A stretch of DNA of 56,028 nucleotides. Origin: Bacteroidota bacterium (lineage in GTDB: Bacteria > Bacteroidota > Bacteroidia > JABEUT01). The notes below the pieces were generated by a model. The model saw only the letters and a list, made by a program, of their open reading frames with translations. It ran no database searches and was not told the origin of the DNA. Position 1 is the first letter of the stretch. Each line of letters opens with the position of its first letter. The stretch is from contig JABDAL010000007.1 in assembly GCA_013289165.1 (NCBI GenBank), positions 1 to 56,028 of the forward strand. The letters run 5' to 3'. The position numbers and the translations under genes were made by a program. Shown here in pieces: positions 1 through 8,002 of this stretch.

Positions 1-154
1 AGCGTACCTGGCTTAGTTGTGTTCCTCCAATGGCAGTTTCACCATTTGCTCCCCCAAGTTTAAGGCCCGCATCCCATTTGGATTCGTTTCCTTGTCCAAA
101 ACCTATTACAGGAATTGAAAAAAATGCTATTAATAATAGTTTGTTCAGGCGCAT
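1..154 (-). CDS. secreted protein, N-terminal fragment (cut by window edge)
   Basis: Only the first 51 codons are in the window; the gene runs off the left edge. The protein starts MRLNKLLLIAFFSIPVIGFG, a typical Sec signal peptide with a probable cleavage site after FGQ, followed by a Gly-rich segment containing GLKLGGANGE. That resembles the first strand of Bacteroidota outer-membrane beta-barrel proteins, but the fragment is too short for a family call. A possible -7 box on the minus strand, TATATTTG, lies at 175-182. The 229 bases between this gene and the divergent glutathione peroxidase (155-383) hold nothing else that I can support. Confidence 0.6.
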   Translation of the reverse strand, partial: MRLNKLLLIAFFSIPVIGFGQGNESKWDAGLKLGGANGETAIGGTQLSQVR

Positions 155-383
155 AACGAATTTGATTTAGGATGCAAATATACAGAGATATTGGAATATA
201 GTGGAGGAATAGATGTGCTTTTTAATATAAATATAATATTCTATTTATATAGTGCTGGTTTTCAATACCCATGTTGCTCTTTATTTGAACTTTTTCTTAG
301 TGAAAAAAGAAAAATATGTTATATTTTTTAAAAAATGATATTTCTATTGGTAATTTTAATAAGTTAGCGAAAATTTAATATTT

Positions 384-950
384 ATGAATATAAAACTCAT
401 AATTTTCGCTATTATGGCTGCGGCCTGCATTTTTTTACTGACTTCTTTTGGAATAAAATCGGCTGCTAAAACATTATATGACTTTAAAGCTAAAACTATA
501 GATGGAAAGAATTTTGATTTTTCTACGCTCAAAGGGAAAAAAGTAATGGTTGTTAACACGGCTTCTTTATGCGGATATACTCCGCAATATGCTGACCTTG
601 AAAAGTTATACCAACAATATGGAGGAGCACATTTTACTATTATTGGCTTTCCGGCAAACAATTTTGGGAGCCAAGAGCCGGGCTCTAATACAGAAATACA
701 TGAATTTTGTACAAAAAACTACAATGTTACTTTCCAAATGATGGAAAAGATTTCTGTAAAAGGAGATGATATGCATCCTTTATATCAATGGCTTACTGAA
801 AAATCAGAAAATGGGGTGCAGGATGCTCCAGTTAAATGGAATTTTCAAAAGTTCTTAATTGACGAAAACGGAAATTGGGTAGGTGTGGCATTGAGCAATG
901 AATCTCCCCTCAGTGACCGTATTGTCAACTGGATAAAAGGAAGCAACTAA
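384..950 (+). CDS. glutathione peroxidase family thiol peroxidase
   Basis: Reduces hydroperoxides, most likely with thioredoxin rather than glutathione. The 188-residue protein has the family pattern: peroxidatic Cys63 in NTASLCGYTPQY (Cys, not selenocysteine), Gln97 in NNFGSQEPG, and Trp152-Asn153 in VKWNFQKFLI. Together these are the Cys/Gln/Trp/Asn active site. Cys109 in EFCTKNYNVTF matches the resolving cysteine of thioredoxin-dependent members. The usual FPCNQF cysteine is Ala here (FPANNF). A hydrophobic N-terminus (residues 4-22) suggests a signal peptide or anchor and thus action in or at the envelope. It is convergent with the bacilliredoxin gene, only 13 bases away, so two redox genes sit together. 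Confidence 0.93.
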   Translation: MNIKLIIFAIMAAACIFLLTSFGIKSAAKTLYDFKAKTIDGKNFDFSTLKGKKVMVVNTASLCGYTPQYADLEKLYQQYGGAHFTIIGFPANNFGSQEPGSNTEIHEFCTKNYNVTFQMMEKISVKGDDMHPLYQWLTEKSENGVQDAPVKWNFQKFLIDENGNWVGVALSNESPLSDRIVNWIKGSN

Positions 951-963
951 AAAAATTGCTTTC

Positions 964-1374
964 TTAGCAATACTCGTCGTAAGCCGCCTTCAGGTTTTCC
1001 GCAACCATATTGGCAGAATGTCCTTCGATGTGGTGGCGTTCAACAAAGTGGATCAGCTTTCCATCCCTAAATAAGGCTATAGAAGGAGACGAGGGTGGGT
1101 ATGGAAGAGTGTACTTGCGTGCCTGGAAAGTGGCTTCTACATCAAATCCCGCAAATACGGTTACTAAGTTATCAGGTTTCTTTTTATTGTCCAGTGATGC
1201 AATTATTCCGGGACGGGCGGCTGCAGCTGAACATCCGCAAACAGAATTAAAGACTAAAAGAACGGTGCCGGGTTGTTTAACCGCTTTATCTACACCGGCC
1301 GGAGTGGTGATGTCTTCGAAGCCTGCTTCCGTAAGCTCAGACTTCATAGGCGTTACAAGTGTTTCAGGATACAT
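964..1374 (-). CDS. BrxA/BrxB family bacilliredoxin
   Basis: Thiol-disulfide protein that in Firmicutes removes bacillithiol from S-bacillithiolated proteins. It has the diagnostic CGC motif (Cys46-Gly-Cys48 in FNSVCGCSA), followed by ARPG, VFAGFDVEAT, PPSSPSIALF and HHIEGHSANM, all family-typical. I chose the start at 1374 (MYPETLVTPM), giving 136 residues, the family's usual length. An in-frame ATG at 1434 would put the promoter's -7 box (1414-1421) inside the coding region, so it is unlikely. Whether this organism makes bacillithiol cannot be seen here. Convergent with the peroxidase. Confidence 0.93.
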   Translation of the reverse strand: MYPETLVTPMKSELTEAGFEDITTPAGVDKAVKQPGTVLLVFNSVCGCSAAAARPGIIASLDNKKKPDNLVTVFAGFDVEATFQARKYTLPYPPSSPSIALFRDGKLIHFVERHHIEGHSANMVAENLKAAYDEYC

Positions 1375-1413
1375 ACAGTTTTTATTTATTAGGGGGTTAT
1401 TAATAAAAGTCTG

Positions 1414-1421
1414 CAAAGATA
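1414..1421 (-). promoter_or_regulatory. -7 promoter element of the bacilliredoxin gene
   Basis: TATCTTTG on the minus strand matches the Bacteroidota -7 consensus TAnnTTTG and lies 40 bases before the chosen start at 1374. No clear -33 TTTG is seen. Confidence 0.55.
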
Positions 1422-1540
1422 GGTTTTTTAGCAATACCAGAGTAGTGTTTTAATGATGAGAGGAGGGAGTATATAATATAAATACTTCCAAATAAAACCT
1501 CTTTCTGAAATATTTTAAATGTAACTTTGAAGGGTAAAAC

Positions 1541-2659
1541 ATGGCTATGCGTATTGTACACCTATCCCTTATAAACTTTCGAAACTACTCTCAACTTGCT
1601 GTCGATTTTTCAGGTGGAATAAATTGCGTATTGGGGCATAACGGTGCCGGTAAAACCAATCTGCTGGATGCCATTCATTACCTTTCTTTTTGCAAAAGCT
1701 ATTTCAATTCATTTGATAACCAAAATATATTGCATGAAGAAGAGATGTTTGTGATACAAGGTTTATTTGAGCGGGATGGTAGTAAAGAAGAGATTTATTG
1801 TGCCCAAAAGCGGAATGAACGCAAACAATTCAAAAGGAATAAAAAGGATTATGCCAAACTATCAGAGCATATTGGTTTTTTACCTGTGGTGATGATAACT
1901 CCTATGGATTCGGAATTATTATATGGTGGGAGTGACATACGCCGCAAATTTGTAGATACTATTATATCTCAAATAGATACTCAATACTTAAATGCCCTGA
2001 TAGAATACAACAAAGCTCTTGTGAACCGTAATGCCACCCTTAAACAATTCCATGAAAACAGGACTTGGGACGATACACTTTTAACAACCTATGATTCCAT
2101 ATTAGTAAGCAGGGGCAATGCCGTTTTTAAAAGAAGGCAGGAGTTCACGGAGGAGTTCTCCCCACTTTTCCTTAAAGCCTATAATGAAATATCGGGGGAG
2201 AAGGAAAAAGCTCATATAGAATACTCCTCTAACCTGATGGAAGGTGATTTTGAAGGACTGCTGGCACATACATTGCCTAAAGACCGGGCATTAACATATA
2301 CTACTACCGGTGTTCACAAGGATGACTGGATTTTTTGTATGGAAGGCAAGTCACTAAAGAAGTTTGCATCCCAGGGGCAACAGAAATCCTTTATCATTGC
2401 ACTTAAAGTAGCCCAATACCGTTATCTGAAAACGAGATACACCTCGTCCCCAATACTTCTACTTGATGACATTTTCGATAAGTTGGATGATAGCCGTGTA
2501 AACTTTCTTATTGATATGGTTTGCGGGGATGAGTTTGAACAAGTGTTTATTACAGATACTAATTTGCAACGTATGAAAGGGCTTCTCGAAAACCGCGAAA
2601 AAGAATATAAGTTGTTTCCTGTTTCTGGGGGAGTGATAAAAGAATTACAATATGCGTAA
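1541..2659 (+). CDS. recF: DNA replication and repair protein RecF
   Basis: SMC-like ATPase that helps load RecA at gaps together with RecO and RecR. The 372 residues show Walker A GHNGAGKTN near residue 32, the ABC signature region KKFASQGQQKSF, and Walker B PILLLDDIFDKLD near residue 305. N-terminal sequence MRIVHLSLINFRNYS is typical. A second in-frame ATG lies two codons later at 1547. A -7 box TAACTTTG at 1522-1529 lies only 11 bases before the ATG, so the mRNA would have almost no leader. The next gene starts inside its last codons (8-base overlap), indicating translational coupling. Confidence 0.97.
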   Translation: MAMRIVHLSLINFRNYSQLAVDFSGGINCVLGHNGAGKTNLLDAIHYLSFCKSYFNSFDNQNILHEEEMFVIQGLFERDGSKEEIYCAQKRNERKQFKRNKKDYAKLSEHIGFLPVVMITPMDSELLYGGSDIRRKFVDTIISQIDTQYLNALIEYNKALVNRNATLKQFHENRTWDDTLLTTYDSILVSRGNAVFKRRQEFTEEFSPLFLKAYNEISGEKEKAHIEYSSNLMEGDFEGLLAHTLPKDRALTYTTTGVHKDDWIFCMEGKSLKKFASQGQQKSFIIALKVAQYRYLKTRYTSSPILLLDDIFDKLDDSRVNFLIDMVCGDEFEQVFITDTNLQRMKGLLENREKEYKLFPVSGGVIKELQYA

Positions 2660-2942
2660 AACAAACACACAAGCTTTGGGTGAAGCCATAAAGGAAGTTA
2701 TGCGCCTGAATGGCGTGGATGAAAAGATTGACGAATATAAACTTATCCGCTCCTGGGAAAAGACAGTCGGCCCCCTAATATCCAAGCATACGGTGGAAAT
2801 TTATATTTCCGGCAAAACGCTTTTTGTAAAAGTAGATTCCTCCCCTCTGAAACAAGAACTGCTTTACTCCCGCACTAAATTAATGGAGGACCTTAATCAA
2901 CAAGTAGGGAAAACAGTTATTGAAGAGATTGTTCTGAAGTAA
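2652..2942 (+). CDS. DciA-like DUF721 protein
   Basis: A 96-residue DUF721 protein. DciA family members act in loading or operating the replicative helicase DnaB in bacteria lacking DnaC/DnaI. Visible family features are ALGEAIKEVMR, an RSWEKTVGPLISKHT segment (W with downstream G and hydrophobics) and the beta-strand pair LFVKVDSSPLKQEL. Its location overlapping recF by 8 bases is the usual Bacteroidota arrangement and fits a replication role. The function is inferred from family and context; no experiment-defining residue is visible. Confidence 0.85.
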   Translation: MRKTNTQALGEAIKEVMRLNGVDEKIDEYKLIRSWEKTVGPLISKHTVEIYISGKTLFVKVDSSPLKQELLYSRTKLMEDLNQQVGKTVIEEIVLK

Positions 2943-2961
2943 GAATATACCGGACTATCTG

Positions 2962-3666
2962 TTATTCTTTCTCTATATACAATTTAAACCCCTTGCCATG
3001 TATATTAATGATTTGTACATTAGGGTCTTCCTTTAAGTATTTGCGGAGTTTGGTAATATAAACATCCATACTGCGGCTATTGAAATAACTGTCGTTTTGC
3101 CAAATAGCTTTTAGTGCAAAGTTACGGTCAAGCACGTTGTTGGAATGTATGCAGAGTAATTTAAGTAATTCAGCTTCTTTAGTGGTAAGTTTTTCATGCT
3201 TCCCTTTGAATTCCAATGCCAGGCTTTTATAATTAAAATGGTAAAGCCCAATTTGGAATTCTTCTTTATCATCCCCCGCAGGTTTTACACGGCGCATAAC
3301 TGCATGGATGCGGAGCAGCAGTTCCTCCGTATTAAATGGTTTGGTGATATAGTCGTCAGCGCCTTTATTGAAACCTTCTATTATATCTTCCTTCATAGAT
3401 TTGGCCGTAAGAAAGATAATGGGAATGTGCTTGTTTAGTATCCGTATTTCCTTCGCAACGGTAAACCCATCCTTTTCCGGCATCATAATATCCAGCACAC
3501 AGAGGTTAAAAGTGCCTTTTGAAAACGCATCAAATGCCTTTTTGCCATTGTTGCATAGTTGCACTTCAAAGCCTTTGGCAGTAAGGAAATCTTTTAATAA
3601 AAGCCCCAGGCTTTCATCATCTTCTGCAAGTAGGATTTTAGTTTTTTCTTCGGGTGTTGCTGTCAT
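2962..3666 (-). CDS. OmpR/PhoB-family response regulator (RprY-like)
   Basis: Transcriptional regulator of a two-component system. Receiver domain residues 9-125: acidic pair Glu15-Asp16-Asp17 in LLAEDDES, phosphoacceptor Asp59 in LDIMMP, Thr87 in FLTAK, Lys109 in DYITKPF. A winged-helix DNA-binding domain occupies about 135-232, with LTTKEAELLKLL and the C-terminal GKGFKLYIEK. It is complete and intact at 234 residues. It directly follows the histidine kinase gene on the same strand: the kinase stop codon at 3667-3669 abuts this ATG. Because the kinase is disrupted here, this regulator may lack its cognate phosphodonor. It resembles RprY of Bacteroides. Confidence 0.95.
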   Translation of the reverse strand: MTATPEEKTKILLAEDDESLGLLLKDFLTAKGFEVQLCNNGKKAFDAFSKGTFNLCVLDIMMPEKDGFTVAKEIRILNKHIPIIFLTAKSMKEDIIEGFNKGADDYITKPFNTEELLLRIHAVMRRVKPAGDDKEEFQIGLYHFNYKSLALEFKGKHEKLTTKEAELLKLLCIHSNNVLDRNFALKAIWQNDSYFNSRSMDVYITKLRKYLKEDPNVQIINIHGKGFKLYIEKE

Positions 3667-5294
3667 CTAGGTAAGAGTATTAATAAAAGGCAAATATACG
3701 AGGAAGGTACTTCCCACACCAGGTTCACTTTCTACTTCCACATGCCCCGTATGTTTTTCAACCACTGCTTTCACGTAGCTAAGCCCAAGCCCAAACCCCT
3801 TCACCGTGTGTATATTTCCCGTAGGTACACGGTAAAATGTTTCAAAAATCTTTTTCTGGTCCTCTTTGCGGATACCAATACCATTGTCCTGGAAAGATAT
3901 AGAAATACCCCCCTGGTCGCTATAAGTGGAAATTTTAATTTGTGGTGTTTCCTTGGAGTATTTCAACGCGTTATCAATAAGATTATAGATAATATTTCCC
4001 AAGTGCATACGGTCGGCAAAAAGAGAATAACGCTGAGCATTCAATTCTGTTGTGATAACAGCCCCTTTATTTTGTATTTGTAGGTTCAGGCTTTGAATGA
4101 CATCATTTATTATTTGGTGAATATCACATTCCTGTACCTTAAATTTCATTTGTCCTTTATCTAAAACAGCTGCCTGCAACACATTCTCTACCAGGCCTGC
4201 CAACCGCTTATTTTCGTCCTTAATTATTTTAAGGTATTTTTCAACTGACGCCGGAGTTTTTTCAATGCTTTCGTCACTTAATACTTCGCCTGCAAGGCTT
4301 ATGGTGGAAATTGGGGTTTTAAACTCATGGGTCATATTATTAATGAAATCGTTTTTGATTTCAGAAAGCTTTTTCTGCCTGATAATGGTGGAGATGGTGA
4401 AATAAAATGCCGCAATTATTAAAACAATAAGCAGGATCGAACTAAGCAGGGTGATTTCGACACCATTTAAACTATAACTGGTTTTTGATGGAAATACGAG
4501 CGAAAGAAAACGTGTTGAATAAACACCGTTTTGGGAGACAAGTTCACTTTATAAGGAGATTGCAGAAACTTTGAATCCATCCCAGTTTTAGAGGCAGTAA
4601 GTACAGTATCTGCAGTTGAATTTAAGATTGCAAAATGGAACGGGATATGAATGTTTTTATCATTCAGTGCCCTGGTAACAATAGAATCTATCTGGCCTGT
4701 ATCAATATGGGGGTTAAAATCATGGTAAACACGGATGCTTACCAATTCATCAAAAATGTCATTCATTACATTGCTGTCTCCCATTGCATCAGTCCGGTGC
4801 ATCAGAAACTGCATTTGTTTATCTATGGGATTGGCATTCTTTTCTTCAAACTTTAATCCCACTCCAAAATCGCCATTGGGCATAGTGTCACGGGCATAGT
4901 AACTATGGCTTATTTTGCCTGTAACCACCCCATTGGAATCAGTAGATAATTCCTCTAAAATTTTTACATTATAGTTATTGTTATGGGTAATAGTAAACCC
5001 ATTCCTATCCCTCATGTTATCTTTTGAGATCTGAGTTCCGCCCGGGGTAGAATCATTCTTGGAAAGCCAGCGGACAACCTGTTTGCGAAAATTGAATTTT
5101 TGGGTCAGTTTGGCAGCCGTGGCCGATTTTTCAACGCGGTAAACCACATCATTCATAGCCTAATTAACATCCTGGTCAAAACGCCTTTCAGTAACCCGTA
5201 TGCTACTGTTAATCCAGAATATTTGTACCCCTATGAGAGCTGATAAAGTGATGCCTACAAAAAGGCTCAAAAGCAATAAGGAACGTCGCTTCAT
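3667..5294 (-). pseudogene. RprX-like sensor histidine kinase broken by amber codon and frameshift
   Basis: Read from the ATG at 5292-5294 the frame gives TM1 (LLLLSLFVGITLSALIGVQ) and the start of a periplasmic sensor, then an in-frame TAG at 5160-5162 in the context DQDVN-stop-AMNDVVYRVEK, where relatives usually have Glu. The same frame continues openly to about 4530 and then must shift by one missing base (between about 4520 and 4553) to reach VYSTRFLSLVFP, TM2 (LLSSILLIVLIIAAFYF), the H-box NMTHEFKTPIS, N-box NLIDNALKYS, G1 DNGIGI and G2 GFGLGLSYV. The two lesions split an otherwise complete kinase of about 543 codons. The regulator downstream is intact. Sequencing error could explain either lesion. 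Confidence 0.85.
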
Positions 5295-5325
5295 ATATGC
5301 AAATATAAATAACCCGTTTCATTTC

Positions 5326-5355
5326 TTTGGGAAGACTGAAAAAATATTACCTTTG
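5326..5355 (+). promoter_or_regulatory. promoter of the prs-rplY-pth cluster
   Basis: TTTG at 5326-5329, an 18-base spacer and TACCTTTG at 5348-5355: one of the best matches in the window to the Bacteroidota pattern TTTG-N19-TAnnTTTG. It lies 20 bases before the prs ATG at 5375 and rules out the longer in-frame start at 5327, which would overlap the -33 box. Confidence 0.7.
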
Positions 5356-5374
5356 CGCCCCCTTAAAGGAAAAA

Positions 5375-6307
5375 ATGGAGACGTTTGTAAAATTTTTCTC
5401 GGGTAATTCAAGTACTGTGCTGGCTCAAAAAATAGCTCAATGCTATGGGCAAGCGCTTGGTAAATTGAGCTTTCTTCGCTTTAGCGATGGAGAGTTCGAG
5501 CCTTATTATGAGGAAAGTATAAGGGGAAGTAACGTATTTCTCATCCAGTCTACCAATCCGCCCATTGATTACTTTTTTGAACTGTTATTAATGGCCGATG
5601 CGGCTAAAAGAGCTTCTGCCAAGCAGGTAGTAGCTGTAATGCCTTATTTTGGCTTTGCCCGCCAGGACAGAAAAGACCGTCCCCGTACGGCTATAGGTGC
5701 CAAACTAATGGCTGACTTGCTTATGACCGCCGGAGTTACACGGATAATTACTATGGACCTTCATGCAGACCAGATACAAGGCTTCTTTAATATCCCGGTA
5801 GACCATTTGTATGCTTCGTATATATTTATCCCATATATTCAGGAACTTAATCTTCCTAATCTTACTATTGCCTCCCCCGATGTAGGTGGTTCAAAAAGGG
5901 CAAGTGCCTATGCTAATTACTTAAAAACAGAAATGGTAATTTGTTACAAGCAACGGTCTAAAGCAAATGTAGTAGATAAAATGACGGTTATCGGTGATGT
6001 GGAAGGAAGAGACGTTATTCTGTTGGACGATATTGTGGATACAGCCGGAACACTTACCAAATCTGCTGATATGATTATGAATATGGGAGCAGCTAGTGTA
6101 AGGGCATTGTGCTCACATGCTGTATTATCTGGCAAGGCGTATGAGAATATTGAAAATTCGAAACTCACCGAACTGATAGTCACCGATACGATAGCTTTAA
6201 AAGCTGAAAGCAAAAAAATAAAAGTCCTGTCAACAGCCTCCCTGTTTGCAGACGTGATTAATAAGGTTAATAATTTTGAATCAATAAGTTCCAAGTTCGT
6301 TTTTTAA
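5375..6307 (+). CDS. prs: ribose-phosphate pyrophosphokinase
   Basis: Makes PRPP from ribose-5-phosphate and ATP for nucleotide, His and Trp synthesis. With the start at METFVKFFSG the protein has 310 residues, the family norm. It carries the ATP-site segments FSDGEFE and FGFARQDRKDRPR, the metal/active-site MDLHADQIQGFF, and the PRPP-binding loop DVILLDDIVDTAGTL near residues 215-229. The start is fixed by the promoter at 5326-5355. It heads a cluster with rplY and pth, conserved in many bacteria. Confidence 0.97.
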   Translation: METFVKFFSGNSSTVLAQKIAQCYGQALGKLSFLRFSDGEFEPYYEESIRGSNVFLIQSTNPPIDYFFELLLMADAAKRASAKQVVAVMPYFGFARQDRKDRPRTAIGAKLMADLLMTAGVTRIITMDLHADQIQGFFNIPVDHLYASYIFIPYIQELNLPNLTIASPDVGGSKRASAYANYLKTEMVICYKQRSKANVVDKMTVIGDVEGRDVILLDDIVDTAGTLTKSADMIMNMGAASVRALCSHAVLSGKAYENIENSKLTELIVTDTIALKAESKKIKVLSTASLFADVINKVNNFESISSKFVF

Positions 6308-6329
6308 ATTATATATAAATCATCATTCC

Positions 6330-7001
6330 ATGAAAACACTTTCCATAAGCGGTACGCCCAGAAAAAGCACAGGCACAAAAGATGCCATTACTCTGCGTAA
6401 ATCAGGCAATGTACCATGCGTGCTATACGGTGGAGCAGACCAGCTTAGTTTTTCCGTTGACGAAAAACAATTTTCAAAACTATTATATACCCCCGATGCC
6501 TATCTCGTATCATTAGATATTAATGGTAAGCAAGCAAAAGCAATAGTACAAGATGCCCAGTTTGATAAAATAACAGATAAAATTTTGCATGTAGATTTTA
6601 TAGAGGCTATTCCGGGTAAGCAGCTCACTGTTAAGATACCTGTAGTTACTCACGGTGCACCTGTTGGAGTAAAAAAGGGCGGGAAATTGCAAACTAAAAT
6701 TCGTCGTTTAACTGTAAAAGGATTGGTAGATGACCTTCCGGATCATATTACAATAGAAGTTGGCCACCTGGAATTAGGGGAATCTATCTTGGTGAAAGAG
6801 TTGGACAACAATAAGCTGAGATTTATTGACCCTCAAAACGCTGCCGTAGTTACTGTGCGTACTACGCGTGAAACGGAAGCTCCTGCTGCAACTGCTGCTA
6901 CCGTTGCTGCTCCTGCCGCCGGTGCTGCTGCTCCTGCTGCCGGTGCTGTTGCTTCTGCTGCCGGTGCCAAGAAAGAGGAAAAGCCTGCTGCTAAGAAGTA
7001 A
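6330..7001 (+). CDS. rplY: 50S ribosomal protein L25 (Ctc/TL5 type)
   Basis: Binds 5S rRNA in the large subunit. Residues 1-95 form the L25 N-terminal domain (ISGTPRKSTGTKDA, GNVPCVLYGG, HVDFIEAIPGK); residues 96-185 are the C-terminal beta domain of the long Ctc/TL5 type (GVKKGGKLQ, LPDHITIEVGHLELGESI). Residues about 188-223 are a low-complexity Ala/Pro/Gly tail ending in a Lys-rich stretch (KKEEKPAAKK), common in Bacteroidota L25. It follows prs by 22 bases. Confidence 0.95.
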   Translation: MKTLSISGTPRKSTGTKDAITLRKSGNVPCVLYGGADQLSFSVDEKQFSKLLYTPDAYLVSLDINGKQAKAIVQDAQFDKITDKILHVDFIEAIPGKQLTVKIPVVTHGAPVGVKKGGKLQTKIRRLTVKGLVDDLPDHITIEVGHLELGESILVKELDNNKLRFIDPQNAAVVTVRTTRETEAPAATAATVAAPAAGAAAPAAGAVASAAGAKKEEKPAAKK

Positions 7002-7014
7002 GTTTTTAAAGTAA

Positions 7015-7071
7015 AAAGTTATAAAGTGGAAAGTCATCAGGCTTTATGGACTTTAAAAACTTTATAACTTT
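7015..7071. repeat. inverted repeat directly before the pth start codon
   Basis: Perfect 13-base arms AAAGTTATAAAGT (7015-7027) and ACTTTATAACTTT (7059-7071) enclose 31 bases that contain a second, shorter pairing (AAAGTC with GACTTT at 7030-7035 and 7049-7054). The right arm ends on the base before the pth ATG, so a folded transcript would hold the initiation region in a stem. The look is that of a small palindromic intergenic repeat built from ACTTTATG-like units. No run of U follows, so it is not a typical terminator. Confidence 0.75.
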
Positions 7072-7644
7072 ATGAACTCCTTTCTCATAGCAGGGCTTGG
7101 TAATATTGGCGATGAGTACGCCGGAACCCGCCACAATATAGGTTTTGATATCCTTGATGCTTGTGCTGCCAAATGGAAGGTTGCTTTTGATGATAACCGC
7201 CGTTATGGCTCCATTGCAAAACATTCCTTAAAAGGCAGAGCCATAACCTTGTTAAAGCCTTCCACTTACGTAAATCTTAGCGGGAAAGCTGTCCGTTATT
7301 GGTTGCAGGAAGCAAACATTCCCATATTTCATATGTTGGTGGTGTCAGATGACCTTGCCCTTCCTTTTGGAACATTGCGTATGAAGGCTTTTGGAAGCGA
7401 TGGAGGACATAATGGGTTAAAGAGCATTAACGACATTATGCAAACTACCAACTATGCCCGCCTGCGCTTTGGTATTGAAAATAAATTTAAAAAAGGTGGG
7501 CAGGTAGATTATGTGTTGGGCAAGTGGAATGAGGAAGAGGAAAAACAAATGCCCGAATGCTTACAAAAAGCGGTAGATGCCATTGAGTCTTTCTGCCTGA
7601 TTGGGATAGAAAGAACGATGAATATTCACAATACGAAGAAGTGA
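7072..7644 (+). CDS. pth: peptidyl-tRNA hydrolase
   Basis: Cleaves peptidyl-tRNA released from stalled ribosomes. All catalytic positions are visible: His21 in GTRHNIGFD, Asn68 in KPSTYVNLSG, Asp94 in VVSDDLALPFG and Asn114 in GSDGGHNGL. Length 190 residues is normal. It is the third gene of the prs-rplY-pth cluster, separated from rplY by 70 bases that hold a strong inverted repeat. Confidence 0.97.
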   Translation: MNSFLIAGLGNIGDEYAGTRHNIGFDILDACAAKWKVAFDDNRRYGSIAKHSLKGRAITLLKPSTYVNLSGKAVRYWLQEANIPIFHMLVVSDDLALPFGTLRMKAFGSDGGHNGLKSINDIMQTTNYARLRFGIENKFKKGGQVDYVLGKWNEEEEKQMPECLQKAVDAIESFCLIGIERTMNIHNTKK

Positions 7645-7660
7645 ACCTGTATCTTTCCTA

Positions 7661-7768
7661 TTAGGAAATAGTGAGATAAAGTACCTTAAACAGTAAAAGT
7701 AAGACTACAACCATTATCCCTATTAAATCGGCGTTTTCAACGGCCCAATGCTTCTTTTCTGTTTCCAT
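7661..7768 (-). CDS. possible small single-span membrane protein (35 residues)
   Basis: An ATG-TAA frame of 36 codons in the gap between pth and the glutamate-synthase-like gene. The peptide begins METEKKHWAVENADLIG and ends with one clear membrane span (IMVVVLLLLFKVLYLTIS), i.e. a charged N-terminus plus a hydrophobic helix. This composition is unlikely for a random frame of this length, but there is no recognised family, no good promoter and no ribosome binding site (normal for this phylum). It may equally be chance. Confidence 0.4.
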   Translation of the reverse strand: METEKKHWAVENADLIGIMVVVLLLLFKVLYLTIS

Positions 7769-7923
7769 AGTAAAAATATTTTTAGAGTGAATTACGGAGT
7801 AAAATTAGAAAATTTTCTTTACGGAGTTGTTAGCAATTCGTATTAGGTAATAGTACAATTATTAAATATTTGTTAAACATGGCTGCTAAGTCATTTTAGG
7901 GACAAAGTGAACTGCCATTTTCA

Positions 7924-7973
7924 TACTTTTGTTAAGCAGTTCGCAGTATGTTTTCCCCGGTTTGAACTGCGAA
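7924..7973 (+). promoter_or_regulatory. promoter element and leader hairpin of the glutamate-synthase-like gene
   Basis: TACTTTTG at 7924-7931 fits the -7 consensus. The leader that would follow contains an 8-base perfect stem, TTCGCAGT (7940-7947) with ACTGCGAA (7966-7973), loop 18 bases. GAACTGC also occurs at 7909-7915 and again at 7964-7970. A regulatory role is only inferred. The remainder of the 358-base gap 7645-8002 holds the small frame at 7661-7768 and nothing else I recognise. Confidence 0.4.
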
Positions 7974-8002
7974 TTGTATAATAAATTCTAAATACATTTC
8001 GT

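Noticed and set aside
951-963. Terminator between the convergent peroxidase and bacilliredoxin genes
   Set aside because: Only a 6-base AAGCAA/TTGCTT pairing overlapping coding ends; too weak to report.
1010-1453. A 147-codon plus-strand open frame opposite the bacilliredoxin gene
   Set aside because: It is antisense to a gene with clear catalytic motifs, its translation has no recognisable domain, and it spans that gene's promoter.
5327-5374. Longer N-terminus of the PRPP synthetase from a TTG at 5327
   Set aside because: It would overlap the -33 box of a strong promoter, and the extra residues do not fit the family.
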